Source: JAYXXU01 sp049301135 (GTDB taxonomy: Bacteria > Pseudomonadota > Gammaproteobacteria > Pseudomonadales > Moraxellaceae). From it: 7,978 bases of DNA. The notes under the pieces were generated by a model. The model was given only the letters and a program-made list of their open reading frames with translations. It was not told where the DNA came from and ran no database searches. The translations under genes were made by a program, and so were the position numbers. The stretch lies in contig JBAQKP010000140.1 of assembly GCA_049301135.1 (NCBI GenBank), positions 1 to 7,978 of the forward strand. Reading direction: 5' to 3'. Positions 1 through 6,305 of this stretch are shown one piece after another (the stretch's first letter is position 1; each line of letters opens with the position of its first letter).

Positions 1-559
1 AAAATGGCTTGGTCAAGAACGAGGCCTAAAAGGCCATGAAGACTTAATTGACGCAATGGTCACGGTCATTGAGCAAAGATCTGACGTTGTTTGCGTCATT
101 ATTGGTGGCGCATGGGGTAAGTCTGAAGACTACTACGAATCAGTAAAAAAATATGGAAGAGACCGTCTGGGTGATCAAGTGATTTTTTTGGGAACACGAC
201 GAGATGTGCCACAGCTTTATCCAGATTTTGAGATGGTGGTACATCCTTCACATTCAGAAAATCTAGGTGGCGCTGCTGAATCATTGATTTTAAGTATACC
301 TACAATTGCGAGTAATACAGGTGGTTTTCCTGATATTGTGATTGACGAAAAAACAGGTCTATTATTTGAAACCAAAAATACGGATATGCTTGCCAAAAAA
401 ATCATTCAAATTCTTGATGATCCTATTGGAGCCAAAAAAATGGCAGAAAATGGACATGAGCTAGTGATTCATGCATTGGATGTGAATCAAACTGCCAAGC
501 ATGTATTTGAGTTTTATCAACACGTTCTCAGTGAGGAAAAAAATGAAACGCCTCGTTGA
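1..559 (+). CDS. GT4-family glycosyltransferase, C-terminal part (5' end outside window)
   Basis: The frame is open from the left edge and gives 185 residues to a TGA stop. It looks like the C-terminal, nucleotide-sugar-binding half of a GT-B fold GT4 glycosyltransferase. Early residues KGHEDLIDAM match the usual helix after the domain linker. They are followed by a IIGGAW strand and a VIFLGTRRDVPQLY segment. The donor-site motif is HPSHSENLGGAAES, with two glutamates at partial residues 86 and 93, then the typical IPTIASNTGGFPDIV stretch. The two glutamates are separated by six residues, not the textbook seven. I recall the ENxGGAxES form from related GT4 enzymes, so I do not read it as a defect. 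The last 17 bases overlap pglC, which suggests coupled translation. The likely role is adding a sugar to the lipid-linked glycan that PglC starts; donor and acceptor cannot be told from this half. Sampled GC is about 38%, lower than pglC. Confidence 0.93.
   Translation, partial: KWLGQERGLKGHEDLIDAMVTVIEQRSDVVCVIIGGAWGKSEDYYESVKKYGRDRLGDQVIFLGTRRDVPQLYPDFEMVVHPSHSENLGGAAESLILSIPTIASNTGGFPDIVIDEKTGLLFETKNTDMLAKKIIQILDDPIGAKKMAENGHELVIHALDVNQTAKHVFEFYQHVLSEEKNETPR
533..537 (+). promoter_or_regulatory. Ribosome binding site that fixes the pglC start
   Basis: GAGGA followed by five A residues and then ATG at 543. It lies inside the end of the upstream glycosyltransferase gene and favours the 543 start over the in-frame ATG at 501. 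Confidence 0.7.
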
Positions 560-1145
560 TTTAATATTAGGGCTAATAGCAACTGTTCTGCTATCTCCTA
601 TACTCATCATCACAGCCATCTTAGTTAGCCGTAAACTCGGTTCCCCGATATTTTTTACCCAAGTCAGACCGGGTAAGGACGGCAAACCATTTAAAATGGT
701 CAAGTTCCGTACCATGCGTGACGCAATTGATGCACAAGGTAACCCACTACCAGATGCCGAACGCCTCACACCGTTTGGCCGCCGCTTACGCTCGACCAGT
801 ATCGACGAACTACCCGAACTCTGGAACGTGATCAAAGGCGAGATGAGCCTCGTCGGGCCACGTCCGTTATTGATGGAATACCTACCGCTATATAGCCCCG
901 AACAAGCCACACGCCATGACCTCAAACCGGGCATGACTGGCTGGGCGCAGATCAATGGTCGTAACGCGATCAGTTGGGAAGACAAGTTTAAGCTTGACAC
1001 ATGGTATGTGCAGCATCAGTCGCTATGGCTGGATATCAGGATCATGGCCTTAACAGTCAAAAAAGTGCTGGTGCGGGATGGCATTAGTGCCGAAGGCGAA
1101 GCAACCATGGCCCGTTTTACGGGTAGTCAGGAGCAGCAAAAATAA
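543..1145 (+). CDS. pglC: PglC/WeeH-type initiating phosphoglycosyl transferase (200 aa)
   Basis: This is a small monotopic phosphoglycosyl transferase of the bacterial sugar transferase family. It moves a phospho-sugar from a UDP-sugar to undecaprenyl phosphate at the cytoplasmic face of the inner membrane, the first committed step of glycan assembly. Residues 1-30 form the single hydrophobic re-entrant segment, with Ser-Pro at 18-19 as in PglC. Then come KFRTM (54-58), the catalytic Asp-Glu pair in SIDELPEL (D88, E89), SLVGPRP (102-108) and PGMTGWAQ (129-136). At 200 residues it matches the short PglC class, not the long WbaP/WcaJ class with extra membrane helices. An in-frame ATG at 501 exists. 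I chose 543 because GAGGA at 533-537 lies 5 bases upstream and the product then starts MKRLVDL, as usual for the family. The neighbouring sugar genes suggest UDP-diNAcBac (QuiNAc4NAc) as substrate. Acinetobacter names for this gene include weeH and itrB. Confidence 0.95.
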   Translation: MKRLVDLILGLIATVLLSPILIITAILVSRKLGSPIFFTQVRPGKDGKPFKMVKFRTMRDAIDAQGNPLPDAERLTPFGRRLRSTSIDELPELWNVIKGEMSLVGPRPLLMEYLPLYSPEQATRHDLKPGMTGWAQINGRNAISWEDKFKLDTWYVQHQSLWLDIRIMALTVKKVLVRDGISAEGEATMARFTGSQEQQK

Positions 1146-1792
1146 TGTCCACTACTCTTTATGCAGTGTATGGTGCAAGTGGCTTTGGCCGTGAGGTGAT
1201 GCCTTTAATCAAAGCACAATATCCAGATGATGATGCACAATTTGTTTTTATTGATGATGGTGAGCAGCAAGATCGCTTAAACGGATACCTTGTCTGGTCA
1301 TATCAGCAGTTCTTACAACATCCAGCAGTTCATAAAAATATCATCATTGCCATCGCTAACTCACAAATACGCGAAAAGCTGACTCTTCGCTGTGAGCAAG
1401 ACGGATTTACGCTTATCAGTGTGTTCGCTCCACATCATGTTCAGATGGATGCTGTTGATGCACAAGAAGGCTTAATCTTATGCCCCTTTACGACATTGAC
1501 CTCTAATATTCGGATTGGTCGTCACGTTCATCTTAATATTTATTCTTATATTGCACATGATTGCATCATTGGTGACTTTGTTACCTTTGCCCCACGCGTC
1601 AGTTGTAATGGCAACGTGATTATCGAAGACCATGCTTATATCGGTACAGGAGCAGTGATCAAACAAGGCACACCAGACAAGCCATTGATTATTGGCCGTG
1701 GTGCAGTGATAGGTATGGGTGCAGTAGTGACCAAGAGTGTGCCTGCTGGGGTAACTGTGGTAGGCAATCCAGCCAGACCTTTTGTGAAATAA
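1145..1792 (+). CDS. pglD: PglD/WeeI-type UDP-amino-sugar N-acetyltransferase (215 aa)
   Basis: This protein would transfer an acetyl group from acetyl-CoA to the C4 amine of UDP-2-acetamido-4-amino-2,4,6-trideoxyglucose, giving UDP-N,N'-diacetylbacillosamine, in the cytoplasm. The N-terminal part (about 1-100) is a PglD_N-like nucleotide-sugar binding domain with YGASGFGRE at 9-17. The second half (about 115-215) is a left-handed beta-helix of hexapeptide repeats, for example IRIGRH, CIIGDF, VIIEDH, LIIGRG and AVIGMG, ending in the usual VVGNPARPF cap. His138 in YIAHDC aligns by eye with the catalytic base of PglD. The acyl donor cannot be settled from sequence; related Acinetobacter clusters are thought to use acetyl or 3-hydroxybutyryl. 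The start shares one base with the pglC stop (TAATG). An AGGAG at 1129-1133 sits 11 bases upstream. Sampled GC is about 41%, below both pglC and pglE. Confidence 0.94.
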   Translation: MSTTLYAVYGASGFGREVMPLIKAQYPDDDAQFVFIDDGEQQDRLNGYLVWSYQQFLQHPAVHKNIIIAIANSQIREKLTLRCEQDGFTLISVFAPHHVQMDAVDAQEGLILCPFTTLTSNIRIGRHVHLNIYSYIAHDCIIGDFVTFAPRVSCNGNVIIEDHAYIGTGAVIKQGTPDKPLIIGRGAVIGMGAVVTKSVPAGVTVVGNPARPFVK

Positions 1793-1832
1793 AAGGTTAG
1801 ATGTTGATTTTTTAAGTCTGTATCAGCTTTAA

Positions 1833-2675
1833 ATGGCTTTTACGATTGCGCACATGGCTGCGGCATTACCGTTTTATCGCAGCCAGAAGTGGCTTAATTT
1901 TGAAGCATTGCTGATTGGTACAATGCTGCCAGACTTACCTTATTTTTTAAATAGTGATCGGGCAGTCTGGCAGCAGTCGCATCAGTGGTTAGGTATATTT
2001 ACCTATTGCCTACCTTGGGGATTATTGGTATTTGTGCTGTGGCATTGGATGCTTAAGGCGGCTGCGGTTGCGCTGATTCAGCCTTGGCCTACCGTGCAAC
2101 TTCTGTTTAGTGCACCTAGCAACCTTATTGATCAAACTACTACCGGTCAACATTCTTGCTCTAAGTTGAGACAGTACGGTTATTTTTGGCTGACCGTTGT
2201 TTTCGGTTTAATGCTTGGTACAAGCACGCATCTACTCTGGGATGGCATCACCCACCCAGATGGCTTTACTGCCCAGCACGTTAACTGGCTGCAATATCCA
2301 TTAGAGATCGCGGTTTTAGGCGTTATGCCGGTTGCGCGGTTATTGCAATATGTTAGCTCTATTGCTGCACTGGTCATACTAGTCGTTTTTGTATGGTGCA
2401 GACCCAACACACCTGCTCGCAAGCCTAGCAACCGTCATACCCCACATGTAGTATTCACCAAGTGGCAAAGTCTAATCATTGTCACCTTGGTGGGTTTGTG
2501 CTCATTGCTTTATGGCCTATATGCTGCTGTTAAATGGCAAAGTCTGCTACCAAGCGACCCTTATTTGTTTTTGGCAAAGATGTTGGTCGGGTTGCTACAA
2601 GGGGCAGGTGGTGTGTTTATTCTGTATGCCGTGCTGTATTGCCTGCTGTCTGGTTTCAACAAAATAGAGCGCTGA
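1833..2675 (+). CDS. DUF4184-like multi-pass membrane protein (280 aa), function unknown
   Basis: The N-terminus (MAFTIAHMAAALPF, then LLIGTMLPDLPYF at 27-38) has the pattern I know from the DUF4184 membrane family. It keeps His7, Asp34 in MLPDLPYF, His50 in QQSHQW, and GTSTHLLWDGITHPDG at 129-144 (His133, Asp137, His141). This spread of His and Asp recalls the YdjM-type putative membrane metal-dependent hydrolases. A metal site is therefore possible but unproven. Hydrophobic segments lie near 52-74, 117-135, 156-188 (perhaps two), 212-234 and 246-273. The start at 1833 is chosen because family members begin just before the FTxxH motif, yet no good ribosome binding site precedes it. It sits 40 bases after pglD and 67 before pglE, so it is probably co-transcribed. 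It is not a known step of bacillosamine synthesis. An O-antigen polymerase or flippase is unlikely, since there are too few helices and the motifs are wrong. Confidence 0.85.
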   Translation: MAFTIAHMAAALPFYRSQKWLNFEALLIGTMLPDLPYFLNSDRAVWQQSHQWLGIFTYCLPWGLLVFVLWHWMLKAAAVALIQPWPTVQLLFSAPSNLIDQTTTGQHSCSKLRQYGYFWLTVVFGLMLGTSTHLLWDGITHPDGFTAQHVNWLQYPLEIAVLGVMPVARLLQYVSSIAALVILVVFVWCRPNTPARKPSNRHTPHVVFTKWQSLIIVTLVGLCSLLYGLYAAVKWQSLLPSDPYLFLAKMLVGLLQGAGGVFILYAVLYCLLSGFNKIER

Positions 2676-2727
2676 GTTTGAGTGGTTGTGCCGCTTGGCG
2701 TGGTGGCTGCTCTTGTCTTTTCTGTTT

Positions 2728-2731
2728 GGAG
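2728..2731 (+). promoter_or_regulatory. Ribosome binding site supporting the pglE start at 2743
   Basis: GGAG lies 11 bases before the ATG at 2743. The same frame is open further upstream, with a TTG at 2686, so this site and family alignment decide the start. The spacing is on the long side. Confidence 0.5.
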
Positions 2732-2742
2732 TCATTTTTATT

Positions 2743-3927
2743 ATGCTTAACACAGCCTTCTCCCCATGGCCATCGTTTACCCAACAAGAAGCCGACGCGG
2801 TATCTAGGGTATTGCTGAGTAATAAAGTCAACTACTGGACCGGCCAAGAGTGCCGCCAGTTTGAGCAAGAATTTGCGGCATGGACCGGCACTGCACATGC
2901 CATTGCGGTGGCCAATGGAACCGTCGCGCTGGATCTGGCTTTACAAGCGCTAGGCATTGGTGCAGGCGATGACGTGATTGTCACCTCAAGGACTTTTTTG
3001 GCCTCGGTCAGTAGTATTGTCAATGCTGGCGCGCGCCCAATCTTCGCCGATGTCGAACTCGACTCGCAAAACATCAGCGCCCAAACCATTGCTGCGGTAC
3101 TGACTCCACAGACCAAAGCGATTATCTGTGTACATCTGGCGGGTTGGATGTGTGACATGGATCCGATCATGCAGTTGGCTAGTGAAAAAGGTCTATTTGT
3201 GATCGAAGATTGCGCCCAAGCGCATGGTGCCCAGTACAAAGGTCGTGCAGCAGGCAGTATTGGTCATGTCGGTGCGTGGTCGTTTTGCCAAGACAAGATC
3301 ATGACCACTGGCGGCGAGGGTGGCATGGTCACCACCAATGACCCAGTCCTATGGAGCAAGATGTGGTCATTTAAAGACCATGGCAAAAACTACGATACGG
3401 TCTACAATAAGCAGCATCCTGCGGGATTTCGTTGGTTGCACGAGTCGTTTGGCACCAACTGGCGCATGATCGAGATGCAAGGTGTCATCGGTCGGATTCA
3501 ACTGACGCGGATGGACGACTGGCAGCAGCAACGTACCGACAACGCGACTAAGATTATGGATGCTTGCGCTGCATTTGCCTGTTTGCGAGTGCCGCGCCCC
3601 GCCGCTGATCAGCTGCATGCTTATTATCGAGCCTATGTCTTTGTTAGACCAGACCAACTGGCGCAAGGTTGGTCGCGCGATCGCATCATGCACGAGATTA
3701 ATGCCCTAGGCGTGCCATGTTATAGCGGTTCTTGCTCTGAGGTGTACCTCGAAAAAGCCTTTGATGGTACTGGTTGGCGACCTGAACAATCTTTGCCGCA
3801 TGCCAAACAATTGGGTGAGACCAGTCTGATGTTTTTGGTGCATCCGACCTTGCAAGCCGATGAAATTGCGCGGACAATCGCCGCGATTGAACAGGTTATG
3901 ACACAAGCGCAAGTCGCTGTGATCTGA
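2743..3927 (+). CDS. pglE: PglE/WeeJ-type PLP aminotransferase, DegT/DnrJ/EryC1 family (394 aa)
   Basis: This is a sugar aminotransferase that would use glutamate and pyridoxal phosphate to aminate the C4 ketone of UDP-4-keto-6-deoxy-GlcNAc made by PglF. The product is the amino sugar that PglD acylates. Family marks are ANGTVALDLAL (58-68) for the phosphate-binding region, IEDCAQAHGA (154-163) with Asp156 facing the PLP ring nitrogen, and SFCQDKIMTTGGEGG (180-194) with Lys185 as the Schiff-base lysine. GTNWRMIEMQG (237-247) corresponds to the conserved G(T/S)NYRM stretch. The length is normal. I chose ATG 2743 because the product then begins MLNTAFSPWPSFTQ, as in WeeJ-like proteins. Starting at TTG 2686 would add 19 mostly hydrophobic residues that do not fit a soluble enzyme. 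Sampled GC runs from the high 40s to low 60s, the richest in the operon. It is separated from its usual neighbour pglD by the DUF4184-like gene. Confidence 0.95.
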   Translation: MLNTAFSPWPSFTQQEADAVSRVLLSNKVNYWTGQECRQFEQEFAAWTGTAHAIAVANGTVALDLALQALGIGAGDDVIVTSRTFLASVSSIVNAGARPIFADVELDSQNISAQTIAAVLTPQTKAIICVHLAGWMCDMDPIMQLASEKGLFVIEDCAQAHGAQYKGRAAGSIGHVGAWSFCQDKIMTTGGEGGMVTTNDPVLWSKMWSFKDHGKNYDTVYNKQHPAGFRWLHESFGTNWRMIEMQGVIGRIQLTRMDDWQQQRTDNATKIMDACAAFACLRVPRPAADQLHAYYRAYVFVRPDQLAQGWSRDRIMHEINALGVPCYSGSCSEVYLEKAFDGTGWRPEQSLPHAKQLGETSLMFLVHPTLQADEIARTIAAIEQVMTQAQVAVI

Positions 3928-3998
3928 TTGCAATACGGATTGGGCGTGAGCCTATGTACTGACGGCGGCAACTACACTAAAAGTCAAGAGTGGAGCAT

Positions 3999-5903
3999 AT
4001 GAGCGTGACTGCAACACTGCAAGCTGGGTTAAAAGCGATTTTGACTGCACCACGGATCGTCAAACAGCTGATTTTAGTCACACTTGATCTGGCTGTGATG
4101 GTGGTAATTTTACATGCGGTCATGACTTTTCGAGTCGGCAAGCTGCATTTGGATATTCCGCTGACTGCACAGTTGATCATCTATAGCTTGTCGATGCTCA
4201 GCATTTGGGCATCTGGTGCCTATCGTACCGTGCTGCGGGCATTTGATGATCACTTGATGAAATCAGTGCTGGTCTCTTTGATCTGCTTGACTGTTTGCTT
4301 AATCCTGCTGATTAAATTTGCGCTCTTACTGCATATTCCGCGTACCGTTCCATTTGCCTATACGTTTTTATTGTTTATTTGGCTCTGGTCCAGCCGAATT
4401 GTGATTAAGCATTTGCTGATCAATAAAGCCAAAGCCAAACATCAAAAAAATGTACTGATTTATGGCGCTGGTAATGCGGGTAGACAACTACTGGCCAGTA
4501 TGCGGGATAGCTACGATTATCATGTTGTTGGGTTCGTTGATGATGATACTTCGTTGACACGGGGGCAGGTGAGTAGCGTTCCGGTCTTTCATAGCAGCCA
4601 GCTGTCGGTGCTGATCGGTAAGTATCAGGTCAGCGATGTGCTGTTGGCGATTCCGTCGACCAGTCGGCGAAATCGCCAAAAAATCTTAGATCATCTCAAA
4701 ACACTACAAGTCAAAGTGCAGTCTTTGCCCGGTATTCATCAGCTAATCGACGGTAAAATCACTATTTCGGATGTGCGGGAAGTCGAGATTGCGGATTTAC
4801 TAGGGCGCGACAGCGTGCCGCCCAATCTGCAATTAATGCATAAAAATACTCAAGATAAAGTGGTGATGGTGACGGGAGCTGGCGGCTCAATTGGCAGCGA
4901 GCTATGTCGCCAAATTATCCAGTTGCAACCCAAACAATTGATTTTGTTTGAGCAGTCCGAGTTTGCGCTGTATTCGATCGAGCAAGAGCTTAGGGCTTAC
5001 CCTCACATCCCAGTGACCGCAATTTTGGGTAGTGTATTGCACGAAGAGCGTGTACGTTGGATCATGCACAAATATGCCGTTCAGACGGTCTACCATGCCG
5101 CAGCTTATAAGCATGTGCCATTGGTTGAAGCCAATCCATTTGAAGGAGTGATGAACAATACGATTGGGACGGCGCGGTGCGCACAGGCCGCGCTGACTGA
5201 ACAAGTCGAAACATTTGTATTGATTTCTACGGATAAAGCGGTGCGTCCAACCAATGTGATGGGGGCAAGCAAGCGCTTGGCTGAACTGGTCTGTCAGTCC
5301 TTGGCGACCCTTACTGACCATCAGACCACATTTTGTATGGTGCGCTTTGGCAATGTGCTCGGCTCATCTGGCTCAGTCGTTCCTTTGTTTAGAAAGCAGA
5401 TTTTACAAGGGGGACCTTTAACTGTCACTGACCCAGAAATGACCCGTTATTTTATGACCATTCCCGAAGCGGCGCAGTTGGTGATTCAAGCAGGGGCAAT
5501 GGGGCATGGCGGCGATGTGTTTGTCTTGGATATGGGTGAGCCGGTTAAAATTGTGGAACTGGCTAAAAAAATGATCTTACTCAGTGGCTTGAGTATTGCA
5601 GATCAGCAGCATGCGGGCGATATTAAAATTGAGTTTACTGGTTTGAGACCGGGTGAAAAATTGTATGAAGAGTTATTAATTGGCGGTAATGTCCAAGATA
5701 CTGATCATACCCTGATCATGCGCTCATTTGAGCGATATTATGCAGCAGCGGAAATGAATCACTTATTAAGTGATGTAATGGCCGCGGCCGACACCAGCGA
5801 TTTACCGCGTTTGCTCGATTGCCTTGAGTCTTATGTCGAGGGCTATCACCGCAGTAAAGATCTAGAACTGACGATCGAGCATAGCAAGTCTGCTGAGTGT
5901 TGA
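3999..5903 (+). CDS. pglF: PglF/WeeK/CapD-type membrane-bound UDP-GlcNAc 4,6-dehydratase (634 aa)
   Basis: This enzyme makes the 4-keto-6-deoxy intermediate from UDP-GlcNAc, the entry step of the pathway, at the inner membrane. Residues 1-145 hold four hydrophobic segments (about 22-42, 56-76, 87-110, 115-133). A first Rossmann-like domain follows, with IYGAGNAGRQL (154-164) and VGFVDDD (177-183). The catalytic short-chain dehydrogenase-type domain starts at VTGAGGSIGSE (291-301). It contains AAYKHVPLVE (368-377), STDKAVRPTNVMGASKR (410-426) and GLRPGEKLYEEL (548-559). In this family the active-site residues are the Thr-Asp-Lys of STDK. The usual Tyr of YxxxK is Met421 (MGASK), which is normal for PglF/WbpM/CapD and not damage. 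The length fits the long WbpM/PglF class. I prefer ATG 3999, with GGAG 3 bases and AAGAG 8 bases upstream; a GTG at 3990 would add three residues. The 71-base gap after pglE shows no clear terminator. Confidence 0.95.
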   Translation: MSVTATLQAGLKAILTAPRIVKQLILVTLDLAVMVVILHAVMTFRVGKLHLDIPLTAQLIIYSLSMLSIWASGAYRTVLRAFDDHLMKSVLVSLICLTVCLILLIKFALLLHIPRTVPFAYTFLLFIWLWSSRIVIKHLLINKAKAKHQKNVLIYGAGNAGRQLLASMRDSYDYHVVGFVDDDTSLTRGQVSSVPVFHSSQLSVLIGKYQVSDVLLAIPSTSRRNRQKILDHLKTLQVKVQSLPGIHQLIDGKITISDVREVEIADLLGRDSVPPNLQLMHKNTQDKVVMVTGAGGSIGSELCRQIIQLQPKQLILFEQSEFALYSIEQELRAYPHIPVTAILGSVLHEERVRWIMHKYAVQTVYHAAAYKHVPLVEANPFEGVMNNTIGTARCAQAALTEQVETFVLISTDKAVRPTNVMGASKRLAELVCQSLATLTDHQTTFCMVRFGNVLGSSGSVVPLFRKQILQGGPLTVTDPEMTRYFMTIPEAAQLVIQAGAMGHGGDVFVLDMGEPVKIVELAKKMILLSGLSIADQQHAGDIKIEFTGLRPGEKLYEELLIGGNVQDTDHTLIMRSFERYYAAAEMNHLLSDVMAAADTSDLPRLLDCLESYVEGYHRSKDLELTIEHSKSAEC

Positions 5904-6026
5904 TGGTATTCTGTGGTGGATTGGCTAGGGTCTTGTTGACGCTGGAGCCACGGCCGCGATCCTGTCGATTTTTGAGAGGATACAAGATATAGATTGTGCC
6001 GCTAACGCAGTTCGCGCGAAATTTAA

Positions 6027-6049
6027 ACAGACTTTTCTGTACATTTTTT
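6027..6049 (+). terminator. Weak terminator-like hairpin after pglF
   Basis: ACAGA and TCTGT form a 5-base-pair stem around a 4-base loop at 6027-6040. After three bases comes a run of six T at 6044-6049. The stem is short and AT-rich, and it lies 124 bases past the pglF stop, so it may end only part of the transcripts or be chance. Confidence 0.3.
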
Positions 6050-6091
6050 ACCCAACCAAAAACAGATTTGTCTTGGAATCAGCAGTAAAAA

Positions 6092-6118
6092 ATGACATGA
6101 TTGGCTCTGTGGTAGAAT
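6092..6118 (+). promoter_or_regulatory. Likely sigma70 promoter of the lipoprotein gene
   Basis: A -35-like ATGACA at 6092-6097 (5 of 6 to TTGACA) is followed after 15 bases by TAGAAT at 6113-6118 (5 of 6 to TATAAT). TGG just before the -10 gives an extended -10 element, which can make up for the short spacer. Transcription would start near 6125 and leave a leader of about 180 bases before the ATG. Confidence 0.6.
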
Positions 6119-6139
6119 ATGCTTATTAAGTTTTGGGAG

Positions 6140-6285
6140 CTTCACTTTACTTTCACAGCAGTGCTGCGCATAGGGTGAAGATTGTCACGTCAAGCCCTCA
6201 CGGTCCATAATCATGCTGATGCTGGATTTTAAAAACGAGAGAATCCTGCATAAAGCTCTATGAATGGATCTCTCTTACAGGGGCT
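6140..6285 (+). promoter_or_regulatory. Candidate structured 5' leader of the lipoprotein mRNA
   Basis: Two stems are visible by eye. Bases 6140-6149 pair with 6171-6180 over 10 pairs (two of them G-U), enclosing a small CAG/CTG inner stem. Bases 6237-6246 pair with 6266-6274 over 9 pairs with one bulged A, and the stem goes on above an internal loop as 6249-6252 with 6259-6262. A longer-range pairing of 6193-6198 with 6280-6285 could enclose the second hairpin and ends 7 bases before the ribosome binding site. I do not recognise a known riboswitch class. The folding energy was not computed. Confidence 0.4.
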
Positions 6286-6305
6286 GTTATTCAAGGATTA
6301 TCTTT

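Larger units (their letters stand above)
5904..6305 (+). other. 402-base gene-free region between pglF and the lipoprotein gene
   Basis: I see no convincing coding frame on either strand. The first part (5904-6026) has no recognisable feature beyond a weak TGGCT/AGCCA inverted repeat and a 10-base palindrome at 6011-6020 that is expected by chance. The rest holds a weak terminator-like hairpin, a promoter and a structured leader, listed separately. This break in gene spacing and the change of gene type suggest that the glycan operon ends here. Confidence 0.75.

Noticed and set aside
256..285. GT4 donor motif with six rather than seven residues between the two glutamates
   Set aside because: The surrounding ENLGGAAES pattern is, as far as I recall, the form used by a subgroup of GT4 enzymes, so it is not evidence of a broken gene.
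461..1000. Minus-strand open frame of 179 codons across the pglC gene
   Set aside because: It lies antisense to a clear phosphoglycosyl transferase, has no recognisable domain, and is a typical shadow of GC-rich codons in the + strand gene.
2463..2545. 11-base direct repeat TGGCAAAGTCT, 72 bases apart, encoding KWQSL twice in the membrane protein
   Set aside because: It falls at two membrane-helix edges inside one gene and is not flanked by further repeat units. It is probably chance or a tiny local duplication.
5259..5273. Missing catalytic Tyr in the short-chain dehydrogenase motif of PglF (Met421 in MGASK)
   Set aside because: Met at this place is the norm in PglF/WbpM/CapD dehydratases, so it is not a sign of inactivation.
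6011..6020. Perfect 10-base palindrome TTCGCGCGAA between pglF and the lipoprotein gene
   Set aside because: About eight such palindromes are expected by chance in 8 kb, and it does not fit an operator or terminator position that I can defend.
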